This document shows positions 9,578 to 18,787 of a stretch of DNA of 43,025 bases, piece by piece. Source of the DNA: Cryobacterium melibiosiphilum (GTDB taxonomy: Bacteria; Actinomycetota; Actinomycetes; Actinomycetales; Microbacteriaceae); assembly GCF_003602235.1 (NCBI RefSeq), contig NZ_QZVS01000060.1, positions 1 through 43,025 of the forward strand, given 5' to 3'. Made by a program: the position numbers and the translations under genes. The notes under the pieces were generated by a model. That model was not told where the DNA came from. It saw only the letters and a list, made by a program, of their open reading frames with translations, and did no database searches. Within the stretch, counting starts at the first letter, position 1. Each line of letters begins with the position of its first letter.

Positions 9578-10176
9578 ATGGCTCCACGGGATGCAATCGG
9601 GGATCGGAGTAGGGCCGTCGACCCGATGCTCGCCAAGGACCGGGTCGCCAAGAGTCGGCTGTTGGACTATCTGCGCAAGGCGGGGCACGAAGCAGATTTT
9701 GACCCGACTGAGACGAACGCACCCTTCCTAACTGGGCGGAGGCCGTTACTGCGCTTGTTTCGCTTCTCACATTCGCGACAGTGATCTTCGCACTTGTTCC
9801 GGTCATGTTTCTTAATCGGCAGATTCATCGTGAACTCGAGTCCTTGTATCTCGAACGCTATTGGGTTCTGATGGGCCGACGCCCGACAAAGTTCGCGCGC
9901 CAGGGCGTTCCTGGGCGCGCTGACAGAATGGTGATCCGCGCGTACCTACAACTCAGTGAAGACCAGCTTGGTTTACGGGCTGTCGGGAGGGTCACTGTCA
10001 TTTGGAGCTTTTGGAAAAACGAAATTGCCCGACAATGTCGCGTGCGTGCTTACTCCAAAGAGTTAGATCGCGCGCCCTCAGGTGCATACCCGCAAGTCCG
10101 ATGGATGCTCGCCAACGACTCAAACTACGACCCCCTCAACAGGTCTCGTCTGTGGAGGACGGTACGAGGGCTTTGA
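9578..10176 (+). pseudogene. Broken small membrane-protein gene (probable frameshift)
   Basis: Two adjacent frames look coding. From ATG 9578 one reads a charged segment (KDRVAKSRLLDYLRKAGHEADF) up to about 9708. From 9712 another frame reads LPNWAEAVTALVSLLTFA into VIFALVPVMFL, a clear membrane helix, then a basic cytoplasmic part ending at 10176. The second frame has no ATG before the helix; its first start would be GTG 9781, inside the helix. The simplest reading is one gene with a frameshift near 9709. A possible further shift after about 10150 leads into another coding-like segment (YEGFDVLVHESLSRTLIR). No family is recognised. The segment is less GC-rich than its neighbours. Confidence 0.4.
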
Positions 10177-10304
10177 CGTTCTCGTTCACGAAAGTCTTTC
10201 TCGGACTCTGATCAGGCTTGTCGAGGGCAAGCGGTCATCACGGATGACGCGGAAGCGCGTCGCCAGCACGGCACAGGCCCTGGCAACATCGCGTTGCCGA
10301 TTCA

Positions 10305-13300
10305 TTACAGTGCGGTCGAGCGGCGGCGGTGGTTCACGAGCAGCAGCCCACCGCCGAGCACGAGCAGCACCAGCGCTGCCAGGGCGCCGCCCGCTTCGAA
10401 CCCGGTTGAGCTGAGCTCGTCGGGAGTCGCATCTGCGCTGGTGGCGTTGCCGACGCTACCGGGGGTCGAGGGAGTCGTGGGCGTGGCCACCTCGAACGGC
10501 GCCCAGCCCACCAGCTTGTTCTGCAGGTCGAAGACCGCGATCTTGTGGGAGCCCGGGGCGAAGGCCGAGACATCCACTGTGATGGCGCCGCCGGTGACCT
10601 GGCGCCAGCCGAGCGGTGTGGCCACCGAGAAGCCCTGGGCCGAGAGCCAGTCGTCTTCGCGTGCGCTCGAGCCCGTGAGATCGAGCGTGGCCCGGCCGTC
10701 GACGACCGCGACGGTCACGCCGCCGGCGTTGTCGTCGACGAGTTCGGCGTCGATGAGCGGCGACTGCGGCTGGGCGACGACCGGTTGCTGATCGATCGTC
10801 AAGGCGGGGGTCGTGGCCGTCGCCGAGCCATAGCCCGCGGCGGTGGACGTGACCCGCACCGACAGGGCCCGCGCGGCGTCGGCTGCGGTCACCAGATAGG
10901 TGTTCGTGTCAGCGTCGGCAATGACCTCGCCGTCGCGCAGCCACTGGTAGCGGGCGTTCGTCGCCATGTTCCAGACCGCCGGCGTGACGGTGAGGGTGGC
11001 GCCGAACGCTCCGACACCGCTGAGCACCGGGGCGGTCTGCAGCTCGAGGTCGCCCGTGCCCACGGTCACGGTATTCGACACGAAGACGGCGGGGGAGTAG
11101 CCAAACTGCGTGACCGTGGCCCGCACGCCCAGGGTCTGGGCGGCATCCGTCGCGGTCGGAGTATAGGTGGGCCCGGTCGCGCCGGAGATCTCGTCGTCGC
11201 CGCGCAGCCACTGCAGGCTGAGTTCGGCGCCGTCGGGCGTGGTCCAGCCCTGTTGCGCGGCGGTGAGGGTGGCGCCGACCTTCGGCGTGCCCGTCACCTC
11301 GACCTGCGCGTCAGCGAGGTCGAAGTCGCGCAGGGCCACCGTGATCTGCTGGCTGACCGTCTCGGCGCGCACCGTCACCCGCAGTTCGGCGGTGCCGTCG
11401 GCGACTGCCGTCACCGTGCCGGTCTCGGGGTCGGCGGCGACGATGGTGCCGGTGGGGGCATCCGCCGCCGTTCCGACGAAGACGCCCGCTCCGGCCCACT
11501 TGGTGGAGACCGGCCAGGCCGCCGGCACCGTGCGGTCGTCGTGGCCGGCGTCCTGGCCGAATTCGGCCGATATCTCGGCGGTATCGCCCACGATCAGGGT
11601 CTCGGGCGCGGTGAGCGCCAGGGTGCCCACGTCGATGCGGGGCTTGGTCTCGACCTCGAGCCAGGGCTCGGTGGCGCCGGCCCACGCGCCCTGGGCGGGG
11701 TCGATGCCGAGCATGGTCCAGCCGGTGAAGCCGCCGTTGTCAGGAGAGGAGGCCGGGCCCTTGCCCGAGTTGCCGTTGATCACATACGGCACGCCGTCGA
11801 TGCTGGAGGCATGGAAGGCGCCGACGTGGCCGGCGATGTAGGCCGCCGACTTGCCGGACTCCGCACGGAAGTCCTGCAGCCAGGTGTCGATCATCGCGGC
11901 TTCGTTGCGGTCGGAGAGCTGGCTGCTCTTGGTGGCCAGCGGATCATTGGTGGGCATGTGCGAGACGAAGAGCACGCCGGTCACACTCGGGTCGGCGGCC
12001 GCCGCATCGAGCTGGTCGCGGGTCTCCTTCACCTGCGCGAAGTCGCTGCGCAGCAGGCCCGTCGCCGAGCTGGTCGTGATGAACCGGGTGCCTTGCACGT
12101 CGAAGACGTTGCTGGTGGCGCCGAACGCGGCCCGAAAGTTCTCGATCGAGGCGCCCATGATCTCGTGGTTGCCGGGAACGTAATACCAGGGGAACTCGAC
12201 GCCGGCCAGTTCCTCGTCGAGGATCTCGCGGGCCAGTTCGAAGTCGGCCGCCGAGCCCTCGTCGACCAGGTCGCCGTTGATGAGCAGCACGTCGGGCTTT
12301 TCGGCCACGATCTCCTGCAGGGCCTTGCGGGCGCCCGTGACCTGATAGCTCTCGGGGTCGCGGGCGACGAACTGCGCGTCGGACATGACCGCGACCCGCA
12401 GGTCTTCATCGTCGGTGCCGCCGGTCTCGGTCACGATCGCGTCGGTCGGGCGTTCCACCTCGGGCGCCACGATGCCTTCGGGCGGCAGGTAGGCGTAGAT
12501 CTTGGAGAATTCGAGCGCGCCGGTGTACTGCTTGGCGGCGACGGTCTCGAGGGCACGGATGCGCTCGAGCTTCAGCGGAAAGCTGAAAGTCTCCGGCACG
12601 CTGAATTCGACCCGCTTCCAGCCGGTCCAGGTGATGTGCCGTGCCTCCGATCCCTCGGGGCCGTCGATCCAGTTGCGCACCCCGTTGGCCTGCATCACCT
12701 GCAGCCGCAGCCACGACCCGTTGCCGTCGCCCTTGAGCCAGACCGACAGCTTCTGCGGACGGCCCGGAATGTCAATGCCGCCCGTGCCCCCGCTGACCGC
12801 GCCGGGTGCCACGGCGTAGCGCCCGCGGGTTCCGGTCGAATCGGTGAAGTCATAATTCAGACGGATGCTGCCGCTTCCCTCGTGTCCTTCCCCCGCTTCG
12901 ATCGACCCCACCGGGGCCCGGTCCTGCGCGGTGGTCCACCCGGAGATGTCGCTGAAGTCGTCGATGACGCGCACCTCGAGCGGCACGGAGGCGGCCACCT
13001 CGACGCTCTGACCGCCGGCGGTGAACACGAGTGTGGCCGTGCCGTCGGTGGCGGTCGCCGAGACCAGAAAACTGCCGTCGGTCTGGGCCTCGACCGAGAA
13101 CGCGGCCGGATTCGAGTTGCTGACGGTCACGTCGGCGGCCTCGAGCGGGGCGGTGAAACCCTGAGCGTCATGGCCGACCAGTTCCACGTCGGTGGTGGAA
13201 CCCTGAGCTTCGAGGGTGAGGACCTGGGTGTCGGTGGTGATGCGCGAGATCGGTCCGAGCACGTCGACGGATGCCTCACCCGTCGCGGCCCCGCTGGTCG

Positions 13301-14795
13301 CCGTCACCACGGTCTGGCCCGACGTGACTCCCGTGAGGATGCCGTCGGCGGAGACGGTCGCGAGAGTGTCGGCATCCGTCGCCCAGTTCGTGCCGGTGGT
13401 GTCCACCGGCGCATTGGCCTCGTCGTGGCCGTCAGCGGTGAGGGTGCGGTGCAGCCCGGGGAAGACGCGCAGGGCGTGGTCGCCGGTGGTCTGCGCGGTG
13501 ACGTTGAAGCCGGTGAGGGTGCCGGAGCTGGGCTGGGAGAGGAAGAAGCCGAGCCCGTTGCCGTCGCGGCGGGGAAAGCCATCGGAGGGGGTGTTCTGAA
13601 TGGTGGAGAAGTCGTCGCCGGCTTCGCGCACGTTCATCTGGCTCGATCCGCCGCCGTCGGCGTTGGTCGCGTTGGCGGCGCCGAGCTCCTTCATGAACTG
13701 GCCCTGCTCGGTGAGGGTCATGCCGCGTGCGGTTGCGCTGCGGCCGCCCAGCACGGCGAAGTAGGCGGTGGCGCCGTCGGCGCTGAAACCGACCATCGTG
13801 CGGGGGTGCAGTTCGCTGTTGTTGATCTGCTCGACGACACCGTCGGTGAGGATGCGGTGCCAGGCTCCGGCGGCTTCGCACACCTCGAGGGCGCCCGCGT
13901 CGATTGCGTAGTCGATGAGCACGGTGTCACCGGCCTCGAGGGTGGCCATCTGGGTGGCGGCGGCGGTGCCGGCGTTCGCGACGAGCGCGATCACATCGTT
14001 TGGAAGCTGTCCGTCGCCGACGGTATCGGAGACGGAGACGACCGAGCCGTCGAGGGCCGAGACCTGAACCTCGATGCCGGCGCCGGCGGCGAGCACCCGG
14101 GTTCGGGAATAGCTACCCCACTGCGTGTTGAACAGGGTGAGGCCGTCGGTCGGCATCGAGAAGACGTTCACGCCGGTGATCGGCAGGGACTGGTCGCCGA
14201 AACCGGCGGTGCCCTGCAACAGCAGGTCGACGAGGGAGCCCATGCCGTTCTCGTCGATGACGATCGACGGGGCCGCGTCGGAGTTGCCCGATTTCAGAAT
14301 TTCGCCGTCGCGCACACCCCAGCCGGCCGCGGCCGTGGAGTTGTTGATGTCGAAGCGGTCGAGATTGATTCCGGCCAGAGCGCCCACGCTGTCGGTCATC
14401 TCGGTGACCGTGCCGCCGGTGCCAGCGACGGTCGGTGGGGTCAGATAGCCCACCCGCACGGTTTCGGCGCTGAGCTCGGCCTTCAGAATGTTGACCTGCT
14501 GCCAGCCCTGGGCATCGAGCCGTTCGTACTTCACGTGCACCAGGCCGGGCGCGACCTGAGTGCGCTCGAGCTCGTTGACGATGGCGGTGCCGCCGGCGTC
14601 GAGGTTCATGCCATCGACGACCAGCGGGGTCGCGGTGGTCGTCGATGCGGATGTCGCGGCGAAGGCCATGCTTGCCGGCTCGGCCCAGAAGGTGCTGAAC
14701 GCCACGGCGGCCGTGGCCACGAGGGCTACCGCACTCAGACTTCGTCGTCGCAGCGCGATCGGTCGACTACGTTCGTGCGCGATCAGTGCAGACAT
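10305..14795 (-). CDS. Secreted, probably wall-anchored phosphodiester glycosidase plus metallophosphoesterase
   Basis: The 1,496-residue protein has a signal peptide (RRR, then SLSAVALVATAAVAFSTF and an Ala-rich cleavage region near 45). Residues of about 130-425 resemble the NAGPA phosphodiester-glycosidase domain (GINLDRFDINNS, ELHPRTMVGFS, NADGGGSSQMNV). Ig-like bacterial domains and a carbohydrate-binding-like region follow. A calcineurin-type metallophosphoesterase at about 795-1060 shows VMSDAQF, NGDLVDEG, PGNHE, SHMP and AGHVGAFH. Two repeats containing QWLRDGE-type motifs lie at 1150-1350. The C-terminus is a sorting-signal-like tail: LSSTG, a hydrophobic helix, then HRRR. LSSTG departs from LPXTG, so anchoring by a sortase is likely but not proven. 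It probably acts outside the cell on sugar-phosphate polymers such as teichoic acids or on phosphodiester-capped glycans. No operon partner is evident. Confidence 0.85.
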   Translation of the reverse strand: MSALIAHERSRPIALRRRSLSAVALVATAAVAFSTFWAEPASMAFAATSASTTTATPLVVDGMNLDAGGTAIVNELERTQVAPGLVHVKYERLDAQGWQQVNILKAELSAETVRVGYLTPPTVAGTGGTVTEMTDSVGALAGINLDRFDINNSTAAAGWGVRDGEILKSGNSDAAPSIVIDENGMGSLVDLLLQGTAGFGDQSLPITGVNVFSMPTDGLTLFNTQWGSYSRTRVLAAGAGIEVQVSALDGSVVSVSDTVGDGQLPNDVIALVANAGTAAATQMATLEAGDTVLIDYAIDAGALEVCEAAGAWHRILTDGVVEQINNSELHPRTMVGFSADGATAYFAVLGGRSATARGMTLTEQGQFMKELGAANATNADGGGSSQMNVREAGDDFSTIQNTPSDGFPRRDGNGLGFFLSQPSSGTLTGFNVTAQTTGDHALRVFPGLHRTLTADGHDEANAPVDTTGTNWATDADTLATVSADGILTGVTSGQTVVTATSGAATGEASVDVLGPISRITTDTQVLTLEAQGSTTDVELVGHDAQGFTAPLEAADVTVSNSNPAAFSVEAQTDGSFLVSATATDGTATLVFTAGGQSVEVAASVPLEVRVIDDFSDISGWTTAQDRAPVGSIEAGEGHEGSGSIRLNYDFTDSTGTRGRYAVAPGAVSGGTGGIDIPGRPQKLSVWLKGDGNGSWLRLQVMQANGVRNWIDGPEGSEARHITWTGWKRVEFSVPETFSFPLKLERIRALETVAAKQYTGALEFSKIYAYLPPEGIVAPEVERPTDAIVTETGGTDDEDLRVAVMSDAQFVARDPESYQVTGARKALQEIVAEKPDVLLINGDLVDEGSAADFELAREILDEELAGVEFPWYYVPGNHEIMGASIENFRAAFGATSNVFDVQGTRFITTSSATGLLRSDFAQVKETRDQLDAAAADPSVTGVLFVSHMPTNDPLATKSSQLSDRNEAAMIDTWLQDFRAESGKSAAYIAGHVGAFHASSIDGVPYVINGNSGKGPASSPDNGGFTGWTMLGIDPAQGAWAGATEPWLEVETKPRIDVGTLALTAPETLIVGDTAEISAEFGQDAGHDDRTVPAAWPVSTKWAGAGVFVGTAADAPTGTIVAADPETGTVTAVADGTAELRVTVRAETVSQQITVALRDFDLADAQVEVTGTPKVGATLTAAQQGWTTPDGAELSLQWLRGDDEISGATGPTYTPTATDAAQTLGVRATVTQFGYSPAVFVSNTVTVGTGDLELQTAPVLSGVGAFGATLTVTPAVWNMATNARYQWLRDGEVIADADTNTYLVTAADAARALSVRVTSTAAGYGSATATTPALTIDQQPVVAQPQSPLIDAELVDDNAGGVTVAVVDGRATLDLTGSSAREDDWLSAQGFSVATPLGWRQVTGGAITVDVSAFAPGSHKIAVFDLQNKLVGWAPFEVATPTTPSTPGSVGNATSADATPDELSSTGFEAGGALAALVLLVLGGGLLLVNHRRRSTAL

Positions 14796-14930
14796 GATGA
14801 TTCCCCCAAGAGACGGCGTGCGAGCGAGTACGCAGTGACATCCTGTGGGTTGCCCATGGCTCTGCTATGGACTGTTGATGAACAGGATCGGGCCGGGAGG
14901 TGGCATCCGTCACCGCCACGGGGTGAGCGG

Positions 14931-14997
14931 GTCTTGAGGCCGGCTTGCGGGGTTTCGACCGCTCCTTCGTCGTGGCTCAACCAGCGAAGGGGTTTCG
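14931..14997 (-). repeat. Dispersed repeat copy (cgctggttgagcc family)
   Basis: Read on the minus strand this contains CGCTGGTTGAGCC and two GGTCGAAACCCC-like ends, the same modules as the repeats at 39673-39925 and 42612-42780. It lies upstream of the large secreted protein, between it and the zinc-ribbon gene. Confidence 0.6.
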
Positions 14998-15054
14998 TGC
15001 TGAAAGTTGCGGAGCGTCACTCGGGGCGGTGGAGCATCCGTCGTTCATGTCGTG

Positions 15055-15594
15055 CTAGTTGGGCGGCAGCGGAGGTAAGGCGTGGAGGTGGCGCGGGCGG
15101 TCGAGCTCCTCGGTGCGTATTCTCTTGAGGCCTCGACCGTTCGTTTCGTGTGGCTCGACGTGCGAAACCGTGAAGTGGGCCCAAGCGGAGGCGGAAGGCT
15201 CGACCCGCGGCGGCTCGGGCTCGGCGTTCAGCTTGTCGAGGGCGGCCGCGGCGCGCGCCTTCACGGCCTGGGCGGCCTTGGTGACGATGAGGCGCAGCAC
15301 TTCGTTGCATCGGGGGTTGGGGCAGTCGAAGCGCACTTGGTTGCCGACCTGCGTCATGGTGCGGCGCTGGTGGCAGCGGTAGCAGTCTGGCTGCCCGTAG
15401 ATGATGAGCAGGTCGGGGTGGACGAGTTCCTCGAAGGTGGGGCAGAAACGGTTGACGCAGAGGTCGTTGATGCAGGCCCATTCGAAGGTGTAGGAGTGGG
15501 TGACCTCTTCCATGGGCAGTTCGCAGTCGGCGCAGACGGGCGGCGCAGGGTTGGGCCGGGCAGATGCGACATCGGGGCCTCGGTTAGCGGTCAT
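15055..15594 (-). CDS. Small zinc-ribbon protein of unknown function
   Basis: The 179-residue protein, read from ATG 15594, has four Cys pairs: CADC, CINDLCVNRFC, CYRC and CPNPRC. These are consistent with two zinc-binding knuckles within the first 110 residues. An alanine-rich, probably helical segment (AAQAVKARAAAALDKL) and a basic tail follow. The frame is open upstream of 15594, but that part lacks coding character and MTANRG fits a normal disordered N-terminus. I do not recognise the family; nucleic-acid or protein binding is possible. It is not obviously in an operon. Confidence 0.6.
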   Translation of the reverse strand: MTANRGPDVASARPNPAPPVCADCELPMEEVTHSYTFEWACINDLCVNRFCPTFEELVHPDLLIIYGQPDCYRCHQRRTMTQVGNQVRFDCPNPRCNEVLRLIVTKAAQAVKARAAAALDKLNAEPEPPRVEPSASAWAHFTVSHVEPHETNGRGLKRIRTEELDRPRHLHALPPLPPN

Positions 15595-15839
15595 GGGCGT
15601 TACCGTAGCGGTTTGGTGGGTGGCTGGCGAGGGGGTGCCATCGCGGGAATCTTTTCGAGGAGGCTCTGCAACACGCGCGCACATCCCAGCAAGAACTCGG
15701 CCAGGCACTCAGGGTCACCCCGGGGCGCGTGACGTGACGGAGGATCGTCGTAATGGCGCCGTGCCAATGAATTCGATGACCACGGCGGCGCCGCCGTTGA
15801 GGGACACGACAGCGCAGCCGCCAACGACGGGTCGCGAGC

Positions 15840-16340
15840 CTAGTGAGCCACACCGACCTGCTCACGGTATAGCCGTAGCTGCTCGACGACGAAAGCGTGG
15901 TCCTCGAGCTGAGGCAGACCCGATACCCCGACCGCTCCGATCACGCCCGAATCGATCAGGCGAATCGGAAACACTCCGCCGTTGGCGGCGTATGACTCGG
16001 GGGAGAGCCGCGACTCCGCTTCAAAATTGCGACCGAGTTCGCGGAACTGCTCGCCCACACCCATCGAGCTACGCTCGAAATGCAACGCCGCCCGGGTCTT
16101 GCGCTCCAGCCAGACCTCGTTGTCGCGCGAGGCTCCCGGCAGCGCGGTCTGGAACACGCAGAGCCGACCGAGGGTGATTCCGATCACGAGAGGCAGGGAT
16201 CGAGCATGCGCTGCGGCCCGCAACTGAGCGCCGAGCACCCACGCGTCTTCACGGGTGAAGGACACGAAGACCAGTTCAGCCTCTTCGCGCAAAATCTGTT
16301 CATGCAGACTCTCGTCGTGTGGGCCCGACATGTCGCTCAT
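15840..16340 (-). CDS. UPF0303 / haem-degrading (DUF336-like) domain protein
   Basis: The 166-residue protein resembles the UPF0303 group within the GlcG/HbpS-like fold. Typical segments are VFQTALPGASRDNEVWLERKTRAAL, FPIRLIDSGVIGAVGVSGLP and the closing LEDHAFVVEQLRLY. Members have been linked to haem binding or, in glycolate and sugar-acid operons, to an undefined accessory role. Its ATG overlaps the stop of the aldo/keto reductase gene by one base (TGATG), so it is the last gene of the KDG operon. That context argues for a role in sugar-acid metabolism rather than haem, but this is inference. Confidence 0.82.
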   Translation of the reverse strand: MSDMSGPHDESLHEQILREEAELVFVSFTREDAWVLGAQLRAAAHARSLPLVIGITLGRLCVFQTALPGASRDNEVWLERKTRAALHFERSSMGVGEQFRELGRNFEAESRLSPESYAANGGVFPIRLIDSGVIGAVGVSGLPQLEDHAFVVEQLRLYREQVGVAH

Positions 16341-17392
16341 CAGGCGTTGCTCGATGCAGCCCAGATGTTCAGGCCGCCGTCTTGCGCTGACACGTTGATG
16401 CGGGCGAGTTCGTCGGCGGTGAACGTGGTGTTCTCGACGCCTCGAACCGAATCTTCCAGCTGGCTGGGGCGGCTGGCACCGACAAGCACAGAGGAGACGC
16501 GCTGATCCTTCAACAGCCAGGCGACCGCCATCTGGGCGAGGGTCTGCCCGCGTTCCGCAGCGATCACGTTGAGCTCACGCACGTGGTCGAGGTTGGTCGT
16601 GCTCAGCATGCCGTCCTTCATCGTCTTGCCCTGCGTGGCCCGGGAATCGGCGGGAATGCCGTTGAGGTATTTGTCGGTCAGTAGCCCCTGCGCCAGGGCT
16701 GAGAACGCAATGCACCCCACGCCCTCGTCGCCGAGCACCTGCAACAGGCTCGGTTCCCCCACTTCGACCCAGCGGTTGAGCAGCGAATACGACGGCTGGT
16801 GAATGACCAGCGGGGTTCCGAGGCTTCGCAGGGCTGTGATCATTTCGAGGCTCCGGGCCGCCGAGTAGGAGGAGATGCCCACGTAGCGCGCCTTGCCCTC
16901 CCGCACCGCGCTGTCCAAAGCGCCCGCCGTCTCTTCAATTGGAGTTTCGGGATCGAAACGGTGGCTGTAGAAAATGTCCACGTAGTCGAGCCCGAGGCTG
17001 GTCAGCGAGGTCTCGAGGCTGCCGAGCAGGTATTTGCGCGATCCGCCGCTGCCATACGGACCCGGGTAGAAGGGGTAGCCGGCCTTGGTGGAAATGATGA
17101 GTTCATTGCGCAGACCCGAGAAGTCTTCCTCGAGAAGACGGCCCACGTTGCGCTCGGATGCCCCCATCGGTGGTCCATAGCCGTTGGCGAGGTCAAAGTG
17201 CGTGATGCCCAGGTCGAAGGCGCGCTGCATGATGGCGCGCTGGTTGTTGATGGGCACATCGTCGCCGAAGTTGTGCCACATACCCAGTGACACGGCAGGT
17301 AGGCGCAGTCCGCTGGTGCCCACGCGCCGGTACTGCATCGTGTCGTAACGTTCACTGGCGGGGGCGTAGGCCGGGGTGATCCGTGCGGTCAT
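16340..17392 (-). CDS. Aldo/keto reductase, YghZ-like
   Basis: The 350-residue protein is an NADPH-dependent aldo/keto reductase of the AKR14 type, related to E. coli YghZ (L-glyceraldehyde-3-phosphate reductase) and to Kv-beta subunits. It shows MQYRRVGTSGLRLPAVSLGMW, the catalytic Asp/Tyr segment FDLANGYGPPMGASE, the Lys in ISTKAGYPFYPGPYG and the His in YVDIFYSHRFDPETP. The C-terminal cofactor motif is SSVLVGASRPSQLEDSV. The gene lies 37 bp after eda and overlaps the UPF0303 start. A start at the internal Met (17338) is possible, but AGAAAGAGA precedes 17392. It may reduce an aldehyde or keto intermediate of the sugar-acid pathway. Confidence 0.88.
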   Translation of the reverse strand: MTARITPAYAPASERYDTMQYRRVGTSGLRLPAVSLGMWHNFGDDVPINNQRAIMQRAFDLGITHFDLANGYGPPMGASERNVGRLLEEDFSGLRNELIISTKAGYPFYPGPYGSGGSRKYLLGSLETSLTSLGLDYVDIFYSHRFDPETPIEETAGALDSAVREGKARYVGISSYSAARSLEMITALRSLGTPLVIHQPSYSLLNRWVEVGEPSLLQVLGDEGVGCIAFSALAQGLLTDKYLNGIPADSRATQGKTMKDGMLSTTNLDHVRELNVIAAERGQTLAQMAVAWLLKDQRVSSVLVGASRPSQLEDSVRGVENTTFTADELARINVSAQDGGLNIWAASSNA

Positions 17393-17429
17393 GAGTGTTC
17401 TCTTTCTGAAATCGAGGGCAGGCGGGTTG

Positions 17430-18041
17430 TCATACGGGGCTCAACAGGAGTGACAGCAGATCAAGCTGGGCGCTGTCTTCCAGCGCCGATCCCACGGCGA
17501 CGACGGATGCCCCCGCCGCCAGATACGCCGACGCGTTGCGTGCGTTCATTCCCCCGGTGGCCACAATCTTCAGCTGCGGAAATGGTCCCTGCATAGCGCG
17601 AAACCAGTCTTCACCGAGCGTGGCGGCGGGAAAAGCCTTCACCCAGGTGAGACCCAGATTCTGTGCCCGCTGGATGTCCGATGCCGTGGCGACTCCGGGC
17701 AGGTGAGCCATGCCGGCCGCGAGGCTGGCCGCGGCCACGACCTCGTCCAAACCCGGGGAAACGGTGAAGGCCGCGCCGACACCCGCCGCCTGGGCCACGT
17801 GCGTGGTGCTGGTTACCGTGCCGGCGCCAACGCTCAGACCGCGCTGGGCGCCGGCTGCAACGGTCAGGGCCAGCGCGTTGATCGCCTGTGCCGATTGAAT
17901 CGGCACCTCGACGCAGCGGATGCCCAGATCCCACGCTCTTTCGGCCAGCTCCACCGTACGCTCGGGTGAAAACCCGCGCAGGATTGCCATGACCGGGGTG
18001 CCATCGAATTGCGTGTTGAACCAGTTCTCTAGGGACGCCAT
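17430..18041 (-). CDS. eda: KDPG aldolase (2-dehydro-3-deoxy-phosphogluconate aldolase)
   Basis: The 203-residue class I aldolase cleaves 2-keto-3-deoxy-6-phosphogluconate to pyruvate and glyceraldehyde-3-phosphate. It has the usual length. ILRGFSPERT near residue 20 contains the phosphate/carboxylate Arg, Glu45 sits in VEVPIQ, GAGTV is at 73-77, and the Schiff-base Lys135 is in WVKAFPA. The phosphate-binding IVATGGMNARNASAYLAAG follows. The gene overlaps the iclR gene by 13 bases and continues the operon from kdgK. Together with KdgK it completes KDG breakdown. Some members act on the galacto epimer (KDPGal); sequence alone does not decide. Confidence 0.92.
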   Translation of the reverse strand: MASLENWFNTQFDGTPVMAILRGFSPERTVELAERAWDLGIRCVEVPIQSAQAINALALTVAAGAQRGLSVGAGTVTSTTHVAQAAGVGAAFTVSPGLDEVVAAASLAAGMAHLPGVATASDIQRAQNLGLTWVKAFPAATLGEDWFRAMQGPFPQLKIVATGGMNARNASAYLAAGASVVAVGSALEDSAQLDLLSLLLSPV

Positions 18042-18787
18042 CCCAACTCCTTTGATATCGCTGCAGTGATTTCGGTCAGTCGAGGTAGAAGCATCCGCAG
18101 ATCGTCGAGTCCGGCGCGGGCCTTCAAGGCTGTGATCGACACTGCGGCCATCACCTCACCGGTGAAATCCCGGATGGGCATAGCCACACAATTGATGAAG
18201 TCTTCGAACTCGGCATCGTCGATCGCAAAACCTTGCTCGCGGACGGTCTCAAGCTGCGCCGTGAACGCCTCGAGTGACGTGATGGTGTTGCTGGTCTTGC
18301 GCACGAAATCAGCCCCGGACAACACCTCGGCCACGATCGACGGGGGCTGGTAGGCCAGAATCGCCTTGCTGACTCCGGCGGTGTGCAGCGTGACCGCCTG
18401 CCCGATCTGCGAATACAGTCGCACCATTCCCGGTTGGTCGATCTTGTCGGCATAGACGATGGATCGACCGTCCAAGGCGGCCAGGTGGATGGTGTGCTGG
18501 CATTCCCCCGCCAGTTCCTCCAGGAAAGGACGGGCCACATGCGCGAGATCGAATTGTTCAAGGGCAAGCTGGGCCAGCCCGGCGAGGCGGTAGCCCGCAC
18601 CGTAACGACCGTCGGCGTGTTTGCGGCTCAGGCCGGTTTCGACCAGGGAATCCAGGGTGCGCATGGCCGTCGAGCGGTGGATATCGAAGTGCACGGCGAC
18701 CTCGCTCTGGGAGCGGGGTTGCACACACACGAATTCCAGAATCTCCACGGCGCGTTGAATGCCGTGCGACGCTTTATCCCCGGTCAT
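18029..18787 (-). CDS. IclR-family regulator (KdgR-like)
   Basis: The 252-residue protein has an N-terminal winged helix (GIQRAVEILEFV, then HFDIHRSTAMRTLDSLVETGL, residues 8-55). The IclR effector domain holds HTIHLAALDGRSIVYADKI, LHTAGVSKAILAY, and a C-terminal FINCVAMPIRDFTGEVMAAVSI. It lies inside the KDG operon and overlaps kdgK (ATGA) and eda (13 bases), so it is very likely the local regulator with a sugar-acid ligand such as KDG. The paired inverted repeats at 22728-22764 over the operon promoter are its best candidate operator. Confidence 0.92.
   Translation of the reverse strand: MTGDKASHGIQRAVEILEFVCVQPRSQSEVAVHFDIHRSTAMRTLDSLVETGLSRKHADGRYGAGYRLAGLAQLALEQFDLAHVARPFLEELAGECQHTIHLAALDGRSIVYADKIDQPGMVRLYSQIGQAVTLHTAGVSKAILAYQPPSIVAEVLSGADFVRKTSNTITSLEAFTAQLETVREQGFAIDDAEFEDFINCVAMPIRDFTGEVMAAVSITALKARAGLDDLRMLLPRLTEITAAISKELGWRP

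Noticed and set aside
10545..15128. Very long plus-strand open frame opposite the large secreted protein
   Set aside because: It is the antisense shadow of the high-GC gene at 10305-14795, is rich in Gly/Arg/His without any domain, and lacks a start with a ribosome site. The minus frame has clear domains and a signal peptide.
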